From positions 1 to 11,323 of the forward strand of contig JAKZSU010000021.1 in the NCBI GenBank assembly GCA_047517485.1: a stretch of DNA of 11,323 nt, in the 5' to 3' direction. This document shows, one piece after another, positions 1 to 5,463 of the stretch. The position numbers were made by a program, and so were the translations under genes. A model generated the notes under the pieces. That model ran no database searches and had not been told where the DNA came from. It was given only the letters and a program-made list of their open reading frames with translations. The DNA is from JAKZSU01 sp047517485 (GTDB lineage: Bacteria > Pseudomonadota > Alphaproteobacteria > UBA7887). Every line of letters starts with the position of its first letter. Positions within the stretch are counted from its first letter, which is position 1.

Positions 1-138
1 CTTTGTTACAGATCCTCTCGGTGACCCTCTTCGAGAAAATGCCCATACATCAAGCACTTGCGGGAGACGAAAACAGATGCAACGCTTCGCAAATAACCAA
101 CCAATTGAATTTATTCGATTTTTAACCGGACACTAGTG
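1..138 (+). mobile_element. Right end of an IS4-type insertion sequence (partial)
   Basis: The segment holds the 3' end of a transposase frame (stop at 123-125) followed by ACCGGACACTAGTG, which looks like an outer terminal repeat and contains the palindrome CACTAGTG (131-138). The DNA is visibly more AT-rich than the rest of the window, which fits acquired DNA. The other end lies outside the window, so neither the inverted-repeat partner nor a target-site duplication can be tested, and the boundary at 138 is a guess. Whether the element is complete upstream is unknown. Confidence 0.6.
3..125 (+). CDS. IS4 family transposase, C-terminal fragment
   Basis: The frame is open from the window edge to a TAA at 123-125 and translates to about 40 residues beginning LLQILSVTLFEKMPIHQAL and ending NQLNLFDF. 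The 'QILSVTLFEK.PI.QAL' block and the 'NQL.LF.F' tail are, from memory, typical of the extreme C-terminus of IS4-family DDE transposases of the kind that carry an N-terminal DUF4372 domain. The catalytic DDE residues would lie to the left of the window. The fragment is too short to say whether the transposase is intact. It points toward the malic enzyme gene. Confidence 0.72.
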   Translation: MLQILSVTLFEKMPIHQALAGDENRCNASQITNQLNLFDF

Positions 139-175
139 GCACGGAGTCTCTAATCACCGTTGGCGAGGACGGTCT

Positions 176-1795
176 ATGACCGACACCAAGAGCCCGACCG
201 GCTTTGACGTTTTGCGCGACCCCGCGATCAACAAGTCGACAGCGTTCACCGACGAGGAACGCGGGCGGTTGAAATTGCGCGGTCTGCTGCCGGCGGCGAT
301 TTGTCCTCAGCCGCTCCAGCTCGAGCGCGTGTTGGCGAACATCCGACGCAAGAACAATGATATCGAGAAGTATATATTTCTCACCGCGCTGCAGAACCGC
401 AACCAGCGTCTGTTCTATCGCACGCTAATCGACAATATCGACGAGCTGATGCCGGTGGTCTACACGCCGACCGTGGGCCAGGCGTGCAAGGAGTTCGCGC
501 AAATATTTCGCCAAACCAAGGGTTTCTACGTGACCCCCGAGGACCGCGGACGGGTGCGCGAGAATCTCGACAATTGGCCCGAGGACGACGTGCGGGTCAT
601 CGTCGTCACCGACGGCCAACGCATCCTCGGCCTCGGCGATCTCGGCGCCAGCGGCATGGGCATTCCGATTGGCAAGCTGGCGCTTTATGTCGCGTGTGCC
701 GGCATTCATCCCCATCAGTGCCTGCCGGTGATGCTCGATGTCGGCACCGACAACGAGGAGATGCGGGCCGATCCGCTCTATCTCGGGATCAACGGCCCGC
801 GCTTGACCGGTCCCGACTATCACGCTCTGGTCGAGGAATTCATTGTCGCGGTGCAAGACAAATTTCCCGGCGCTCTGATCCAGTTCGAGGATTTCCTCAC
901 CCCCAACGCTTATCGCCATCTCGCCACCTATCGCGACCGGGTGCTGTGTTTCAACGACGATATTCAAGGGACCGCGGCGGTGGCGCTGGCCGGGGTCTAC
1001 GCGTCGACCGGCATCTCGGGGCGCGGGTTCGCCGACATGACGATCATGTTCCTTGGCGCGGGGTCGGCGGCGACCGGCATCGCCGACCTCATGGTGCCGG
1101 CGTTGATGGCCGCCGGTCTGAGCAACGACGAGGCGCGCCGCCGGCTGTGGTTTGTCGACGAGCATGGTCTCCTGGTCGCCGGGCGCGACGATCTGATGGC
1201 GCATAATCTCGCTTACGCGCACGACCATGCGCCGGCATCCTTCGTCGATGCGATTCACCATCTGAAGCCGAATATTCTCATCGGTGCGACCGGCGCGCCG
1301 GGCACCTTCACCGAGGCGGTGATCGCGGCGATGGCGGCGGTCAATGAGCGGCCGGGGATCTTCGCGCTGTCGAATCCGACCTCGCGCGCCGAGTGCACCG
1401 CCGAGCAGGCCTATGCGTGGAGTGACGGCCGAGCGATCTTCGCCAGCGGCAGCCCGTTTGCGCCGGTCACGGTGAACGGTAAGGACCAGCGCCCCGGCCA
1501 AGGCAACAATGCCTACATTTTCCCCGGCATCGGTCTGGGCGCGGTGTTTTGCGGCGCCACCCGGATCAGCGACGATATGTTTCTCGCCGCGGCGCACGCC
1601 CTGGCGGGTCGGGTCGATGAGGCCGATTTGGCCGCCGGCTCGCTCTATCCGCCGCTGGCCGAAATCCGTTCACTCTCACGCTCGATCGCGGTCGCCGTCG
1701 CCGAGGTGGCGTACGCCGAAGAATTGGCCACCGTGCCGCGTCCCGACGATCTCGACGCGGCGATCGCGGCGTATATGTACGACCCGCATTATTGA
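176..1795 (+). CDS. maeA: NAD-dependent malic enzyme
   Basis: Oxidative decarboxylation of malate to pyruvate with reduction of NAD(P), in the cytoplasm, at the junction of the TCA cycle and the PEP/pyruvate pool. The 539-residue length is close to the SfcA/MaeA type (about 565) and lacks the C-terminal phosphotransacetylase-like domain of large MaeB enzymes. Visible motifs: YTPTVG with the catalytic Tyr at about residue 96; GIPIGKLALY with the catalytic Lys at about 167; metal ligands in FEDF (238-239) and FNDDIQGTA (261-262); Rossmann glycine motif GAGSAATGIADL at 294-305; and ALSNPTSRAECT toward the C-terminus. WFVDEHGLL after the Rossmann motif has an Asp, which favours NAD over NADP, but this is inference. 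The start is supported by GAGGA about 8 bases upstream. An IS4 remnant ends only about 37 bp upstream, so its promoter may lie in or next to the element. The gene is convergent with the HEAT-like gene, 11 bp away. Confidence 0.95.
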   Translation: MTDTKSPTGFDVLRDPAINKSTAFTDEERGRLKLRGLLPAAICPQPLQLERVLANIRRKNNDIEKYIFLTALQNRNQRLFYRTLIDNIDELMPVVYTPTVGQACKEFAQIFRQTKGFYVTPEDRGRVRENLDNWPEDDVRVIVVTDGQRILGLGDLGASGMGIPIGKLALYVACAGIHPHQCLPVMLDVGTDNEEMRADPLYLGINGPRLTGPDYHALVEEFIVAVQDKFPGALIQFEDFLTPNAYRHLATYRDRVLCFNDDIQGTAAVALAGVYASTGISGRGFADMTIMFLGAGSAATGIADLMVPALMAAGLSNDEARRRLWFVDEHGLLVAGRDDLMAHNLAYAHDHAPASFVDAIHHLKPNILIGATGAPGTFTEAVIAAMAAVNERPGIFALSNPTSRAECTAEQAYAWSDGRAIFASGSPFAPVTVNGKDQRPGQGNNAYIFPGIGLGAVFCGATRISDDMFLAAAHALAGRVDEADLAAGSLYPPLAEIRSLSRSIAVAVAEVAYAEELATVPRPDDLDAAIAAYMYDPHY

Positions 1796-1806
1796 GAGTG
1801 GGCGAT

Positions 1807-2214
1807 CTAATGGTCTTGCGAATAGTGCAAGATTTCGCGATCGGGTCCGGACGCGGCGTCACGTATGGAGGGTGGGGCCGATTCAATGACGCTTAGCGCT
1901 GTCGCGGCCGACTCGCTCACCATGGTGTCGGGGTCGGATTTGGCTTGGGTCAGAGCAGCGATCGCGGCACCAGCCATGGCGCCGAGTTCGCCAGGCGATT
2001 TTGCCGTGCCGGCACGGACTTCAGGGGCCGCGTCTCCGGCCACGACCGAAATCAGGTGCGGGACCGCGTCGGTCCCGTAGCGCCTGATCGCGCGCGCGGC
2101 GGTATAGCCGACCGAAAGATCGGCATCGGTCCACATGATCGCGAGGATCGGGATGGCGCCGGCGGGCGTTGCGACATGGCCGAGCGCGCCGGCGGCGCTC
2201 ATCCCCAGCCCCAT
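1807..2214 (-). CDS. Small HEAT-repeat-like protein
   Basis: A 135-residue reading whose helical Ala/Leu pattern resembles HEAT or PBS-lyase-type repeats: AIPILAIMW..ADLSVGYTAARAIRRYG, then AVPHLISVVAGDAAPEVRAG, then GAAIAALTQAKSDPDTMVSESAATAL. Such repeats form helical solenoids used for protein contacts; no catalytic residues are apparent. The ATG at 2214 has no good Shine-Dalgarno sequence. The frame is open back to a TGA at 2260-2262, and the extra residues (IRLISAVAAGLW from an ATT at 2250) would give a basic start plus hydrophobic stretch like a signal peptide or membrane anchor. The true start could therefore be upstream with a rare initiation codon. The gene lies 79 bp downstream of yajQ on the same strand. 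The specific function is unknown. Confidence 0.6.
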   Translation of the reverse strand: MGLGMSAAGALGHVATPAGAIPILAIMWTDADLSVGYTAARAIRRYGTDAVPHLISVVAGDAAPEVRAGTAKSPGELGAMAGAAIAALTQAKSDPDTMVSESAATALSVIESAPPSIRDAASGPDREILHYSQDH

Positions 2215-2293
2215 CCATAGTCCGGCGGCGACCGCGGAAATGAGCCGAATCCACGTCGATCAAGGTATCGGTAGGGTGTCGACTCTTCGCACT

Positions 2294-2779
2294 TCAATCG
2301 CGCATGTTTACGAATTGCAGGGGATGGTCGATTTTCAGGCCCTTGACCAGGGCGATCACCGCCTGAAGGTCGTCGCGCTTCTTGGCTGAGGCGCGCAGTT
2401 CATCGCCTTGGATCGCGACCTGGACTTTCATTTTCTCGCCCTTGACCGCCTTGACGATCTTCTGCGCGAGTTCGCGATCGATGCCTTGCTTGATCAGGAC
2501 GGTTTGCCGCACCGTACCGCCCGAGGCCTGCTGGGGGTCGCCGAATTCGAACGCGGCGGGGTTCACCTTGCGCTTGGCCATGTGACCGAGCAGGAGGTCG
2601 TGGACCTGCTTCAATTTGAAATCGTCGTCGGCGTGGATCACCAAGGTCTCGTCGACCCGCTCGACCGCGCAAATGCCGCCCTTGAAGTCATAGCGCGTAC
2701 CGATCTCGCGCGTAGCACTTTGGACGGCGTTGTCGACCTCGGCGATGTTGGTGCGCGAGACGATGTCGAATGTCGGCAT
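2294..2779 (-). CDS. yajQ: YajQ family nucleotide (cyclic di-GMP) binding protein
   Basis: The 161 residues match the usual 160-163 of the family. The protein opens with MPTFDIVSRTNIAEVDNAV and continues with TRYDFKG, the family hallmark, then ADDDFKL, KRKVNPAAFEFG, and a C-terminal half with VRQTVLIKQGIDRELAQKI and IQGDELRASAKKRDDLQ, the second conserved block. Members fold as two ferredoxin-like domains, bind nucleotides and RNA, and some Xanthomonas members bind cyclic di-GMP and act with a transcription regulator; the role in this organism is inferred. The start has GGGGA about 8 bases upstream on the minus strand. The gene is divergent from the Sel1-like gene and is followed on its own strand by the HEAT-like gene, possibly co-transcribed. 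Confidence 0.93.
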   Translation of the reverse strand: MPTFDIVSRTNIAEVDNAVQSATREIGTRYDFKGGICAVERVDETLVIHADDDFKLKQVHDLLLGHMAKRKVNPAAFEFGDPQQASGGTVRQTVLIKQGIDRELAQKIVKAVKGEKMKVQVAIQGDELRASAKKRDDLQAVIALVKGLKIDHPLQFVNMRD

Positions 2780-2901
2780 GGCGTGGTCCCCATAATTGGC
2801 TGAACCGCCTTGTTATATCGCTTTCGGAGCGAATTTCGACCCTTCGATGGATATTGCGCGTCATGGCGCACTCGCACCGTCATTTCCCGGCCACTTGTCG
2901 C

Positions 2902-3493
2902 ATGGGGGTTAATGAAGGTAGCCGGCGCGGGCGCGGCGCTTGGGAGGCGCGGCTCGCGACGGATCGTCGGGATCGGGGGAATGGGAATAGGAGTCGTTCG
3001 TATTGCCTGAAGTCGGTTGGCGCCGCTGCCGCGCGGGTGCTCGCGCGTTCGAACCGTGCCAAGCCGCGCGCCTATGAGGACGGGGTCGATGCCTTCGAGG
3101 CGGGCGACTATGCGACCGGGTTGCGCCTGTGGCGACCGCTTGCGGAACACGGCAATGCCACCGCCCAATTCAATCTCGGCGTCTTGTACGCCAACGGGCT
3201 GGCGGTCTCCCGGGACGACGCCGAGGCCGCCGGTTGGTACCAGCTGGCCGCCGACCAGGGTGTCGGCAACGCGCAACTCAATCTCGGCTATATGTACCGG
3301 TTCGGCGAGGGAGTCTCGCAAGACCATGTCGCCGCACACATGTGGTACACGATCGACGCCGCCCGCCTGCAAGCGGGCGAGGATCGCGACTGCGCGGTGG
3401 GTAATCGCGGCGTCTTGGAACGAAGTCTGGACGCCAGCCAAGTTGCCGAAGCCCAGCGCCTGGCCGAGGACTGGCGGCCGTCCGGGGGTTTAA
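2902..3493 (+). CDS. Sel1-repeat protein, frame apparently disrupted near the 3' end
   Basis: The recognisable part runs from about 3070 to 3475: AYEDGVDAFEAGDYATGLRLW, then Sel1/TPR-like units AQFNLGVLYANGLAVS, AAGWYQLAADQGVGNAQLNL, YMYRFGEGVSQDHVAAHMWY, and a tail SQVAEAQRLAEDW typical of proteobacterial Sel1 proteins. These repeats form helical scaffolds for protein contacts, often in the envelope. Two oddities appear. First, a homologue would be expected to stop shortly after 'LAEDWRP', but this frame has no stop there; it runs on to 4119, antisense through greB. A TAA at 3491-3493 lies one frame over, directly after a GGGGG run (3484-3488), so a one-base indel would restore it. I give that TAA as the biological end. 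Second, no clear start or signal peptide is visible. ATG 2902 is the nearest in-frame ATG but has no ribosome site; GTG 3037 is an alternative. The 5' end may also be damaged, and the gene may be a recent pseudogene. Confidence 0.55.
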
Positions 3494-3546
3494 GATTCCC
3501 GGCCAGAAAATCGATTCAGTTTACGCGCTCGTTTTCGGCTTTTCGA

Positions 3547-4086
3547 TTAATCGTCGTAGCGAATGGCAATAATTTCGATCGGATTGGGGCCGCTGGGGGT
3601 GGCGATCTCGACGGTGTCGCCGACGCGGGCTTTGTGCAGGGCGCGGGCGATCGGGGCGATCCAGCTGACTTCGTTGCGCTCCATGCTGGCCTCCTCGGTG
3701 CCGACGATGCGGATGGTTTTCTCGATGTCGTCGTCGCCGGCGTAAGTTACCGTCGCGCCGAACAGCACTTGGTCGCGATCGCCGATCTGCTTGGGGTCGA
3801 CGACCTCGGCGATGTCGAGGCGCTTGAGGATGAACCGCATGCGCCGGTCGATCTCGCGCAGCCGCCGCTTGCCGTAGATATAGTCGCCGTTCTCCGAGCG
3901 ATCGCCGTTCGACGCCGCCCACGATACGGTCTCGACGACCTTTGGCCGTTCGACGCGGGACAATTCGTGGAGCTCGTCCTGCAACAGTTTCAGACCCTTG
4001 GGCGTGACGTAGTTTTTCCCGCCGGCGGGCACCGGTTCCCGATCGGGTTCTTCGGGCTCGGTTTCCTTGGTGAAGGCTTTGCTCAT
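3547..4086 (-). CDS. greB: Transcription elongation factor GreB
   Basis: Rescues backtracked RNA polymerase by stimulating cleavage of the RNA 3' end through the secondary channel. The 179-residue form begins MSKAFTKETEPEEPDREPVP, an acidic N-terminal extension that I associate with alphaproteobacterial GreB. It is followed by the N-terminal coiled coil (YVTPKGLKLLQDEL to about residue 90), with the tip sequence SNGDRSENGDY carrying the catalytic acidic pair (about Asp62 and Glu65). LREIDRRMRFILKRL closes the coil. The C-terminal FKBP-like domain includes VLFGATVTY, SWIAPIARALHKARVGD and TPSG. An upstream ATG at 4158 would add 24 residues that do not resemble the family, so I chose ATG 4086. 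The Shine-Dalgarno is weak (GGCGCAGAT). A TACAAT hexamer lies 10 bases before the start, but no convincing -35 goes with it. Confidence 0.94.
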   Translation of the reverse strand: MSKAFTKETEPEEPDREPVPAGGKNYVTPKGLKLLQDELHELSRVERPKVVETVSWAASNGDRSENGDYIYGKRRLREIDRRMRFILKRLDIAEVVDPKQIGDRDQVLFGATVTYAGDDDIEKTIRIVGTEEASMERNEVSWIAPIARALHKARVGDTVEIATPSGPNPIEIIAIRYDD

Positions 4087-4130
4087 ATCTGCGCCGATTG
4101 TATCACATGGCCGGTATAATCCGGTGAGGA

Positions 4131-4158
4131 TTGACAGCGCCGCGCGCATGTTTAGCAA
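4131..4158 (+). promoter_or_regulatory. Possible sigma-70-type promoter for the flavoprotein gene
   Basis: TTGACA, a perfect -35 hexamer, lies at 4131-4136. Sixteen bases later is TAGCAA (4153-4158), only a three-of-six match to TATAAT. It would place a transcript start about 25 bases before the ATG at 4189. A perfect TATAAT at 4115-4120 on the same strand has no matching -35. The strict spacing is acceptable but the -10 is poor, so this is only a suggestion. Confidence 0.25.
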
Positions 4159-4188
4159 TGGCGAGGACTCTGGACCAAAAGCCGATCA

Positions 4189-5355
4189 ATGGATCAAGCT
4201 GTAACCAAAGACCCGGTCGCGGTGGCGCGTGGGCTGGCGGTGCAAATCGCCGCGGCGGCGGACGAAATCGAGGCGGCGCGCCGGCTGCCCGATGCGATCG
4301 TCGCGGCGCTGCACGACTCGCGCCTGTTGCGCATGATGCTGCCACGCTCGGTCGGCGGCGACGAGGTCGATCCGACGACCTATGTCCGCGCCATCGAGGA
4401 GATCGCGCGCCATGACGCCTCGGTCGCCTGGAACCTGTTCGTCGCCAATGCCAGCGCGTTGATCGCGCCGTATCTCGAGCCCGCGACGGCGCGGACGGTG
4501 TTCGGCGATGCCGACGCCTTGGTGGCGTGGGGGCCGCCGAATGACACCAAGGCGCAGGCGGTGCCCGGCGGGTACCGGATAACCGGCCGCTGGTGGTTTG
4601 CCAGCGGCTGCCGGCATGCGACGTGGATGGGCGCGCACTGCGACGTTTTGGAGGCCGACGGCGCGCTGCGCGTCGATGGCGAGGGGCGGTCGATCATGCT
4701 GACCTTCCTGTTCCCCGCCGCCGCGGTCACGCTCGACGATGATTGGGACACGCTGGGGCTGCGCGGCACCGGATCCGAATCCTTCAGTGTCGACGATCTG
4801 TTCGTGCCCGACGCGTTCACCGGGCGGCGCGGCGACCCGTCACTGTGCCGCGAGCCCGGGCCGCTTTACGCGATTACCATGCAAAGCCTGTATGCCGCCT
4901 CGGTGGCGGCGGCGGCGCTCGGCATCGCCCGGGCGATGCTCGAAGAACTGATCGCGCTGGCACGGCGCAAGAAGCCCTTGGGGTTGCGACGCATGGCCGA
5001 CAGCGCCACGGTGCAGGCCGGCATTGCGCGTGCCGAGGCCCAGCTCGGCGCCGCGCGGGCGTATCTGTTGGCAACCCTCGCCGACGTCTATCGCCGCGCC
5101 AAGCCCAGTACGCCGATCGAGGTGGCGGATCGGGCGCGGATTCGCCTGGCGGCGAGCCATGCGATTCACGCCGCGATGGCGGTCGCCGACCAGACCCACA
5201 AGGCGTGCGGCGTCGACGGGATATTCCCCGGCAGCCCGTTCGAGCGCCGATTCCGCGACATGCACACCCTGTCGCAACAAATTCAGGCGCGCGACAGTCA
5301 TTTTGAATCGATCGGCCGGGTTTTGCTCGGCGAGCCGCCCCCGGTGTTCCTATAG
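4189..5355 (+). CDS. Acyl-CoA dehydrogenase-fold flavoprotein (likely group D monooxygenase type)
   Basis: A 388-residue protein of the acyl-CoA dehydrogenase superfamily. The N-terminal helical domain contains ALHDSRLLRMMLPRSVGG and the pattern 'IEEIARHDASVAWN'. The middle beta domain has GYRITGRWWFASGCRHATW and WDTLGLRGTGSESFSVDDLFVP. The C-terminal helical domain ends GIFPGSPFERRFRDMHTLS followed by QQIQARDSHFE. The C-terminal region lacks the YEGT-type segment with the catalytic Glu of true acyl-CoA dehydrogenases; RD.HT....Q.R..HFE is the arrangement I know from reduced-flavin-dependent monooxygenases such as HsaA, DszC and HpaB-related enzymes. A hydroxylase or desulfurization-type reaction using FMNH2 from a separate reductase is therefore likelier than beta-oxidation, but the substrate is unknown. 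No flavin reductase gene is adjacent. The ATG at 4189 lacks a good ribosome site: GAGGA at 4163-4167 is about 21 bases away. Confidence 0.85.
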   Translation: MDQAVTKDPVAVARGLAVQIAAAADEIEAARRLPDAIVAALHDSRLLRMMLPRSVGGDEVDPTTYVRAIEEIARHDASVAWNLFVANASALIAPYLEPATARTVFGDADALVAWGPPNDTKAQAVPGGYRITGRWWFASGCRHATWMGAHCDVLEADGALRVDGEGRSIMLTFLFPAAAVTLDDDWDTLGLRGTGSESFSVDDLFVPDAFTGRRGDPSLCREPGPLYAITMQSLYAASVAAAALGIARAMLEELIALARRKKPLGLRRMADSATVQAGIARAEAQLGAARAYLLATLADVYRRAKPSTPIEVADRARIRLAASHAIHAAMAVADQTHKACGVDGIFPGSPFERRFRDMHTLSQQIQARDSHFESIGRVLLGEPPPVFL

Positions 5356-5390
5356 AAGGTTATTATGCCGCCGATAGGAGATTTTCACTG

Positions 5391-5410
5391 GATTTGTGGC
5401 GCAAATCACA
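5391..5410 (+). promoter_or_regulatory. CRP/FNR-like operator upstream of pckG
   Basis: TGTGG-N6-TCACA occupies 5395-5410, differing by one base from the CRP consensus TGTGA-N6-TCACA. It overlaps a perfect 6-bp inverted repeat, GATTTG-TGGCG-CAAATC (5391-5407). It sits in the 108-bp gap before the PEP carboxykinase gene, with its right edge about 53 bases from the start codon, where an activator or repressor could act. Control of PEPCK by a CRP-family regulator makes biological sense but is inferred from the motif alone. No clear -35/-10 pair was found nearby. Confidence 0.4.
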
Positions 5411-5428
5411 GGAAAGTCGTGGCGCGCG

Positions 5429-5443
5429 AGGCGCAATACGCCT
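5429..5443 (+). other. Short hairpin in the pckG leader
   Basis: AGGCG-CAATA-CGCCT forms a perfect 5-bp stem with a 5-base loop, ending 20 bases before the pckG start and just upstream of its AGGA ribosome site. There is no T-run, so it is not a terminator. It could be an operator half or an mRNA leader element, or it may be chance in GC-rich DNA. Confidence 0.25.
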
Positions 5444-5463
5444 TGTGACGTCTAGGATTACCG

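Noticed and set aside
105..136. TTGAAT as a possible -35 for malic enzyme
   Set aside because: It lies inside the transposase frame, and no reasonable -10 appears 16-18 bases downstream.
425..1597. 390-codon open frame on the minus strand
   Set aside because: It is antisense to malic enzyme, rich in Arg/His/Gly with no recognisable motif; long antisense frames are expected in high-GC genes.
3500..4119. Extended C-terminus of the Sel1 frame as a real fused domain
   Set aside because: The sequence after 3493 is the reverse of greB coding DNA and shows no domain; a lost stop is more likely than a functional fusion.
4115..4120. Perfect TATAAT on the plus strand
   Set aside because: No -35-like hexamer occurs 16-18 bases upstream, so it is not supported as a promoter by itself.
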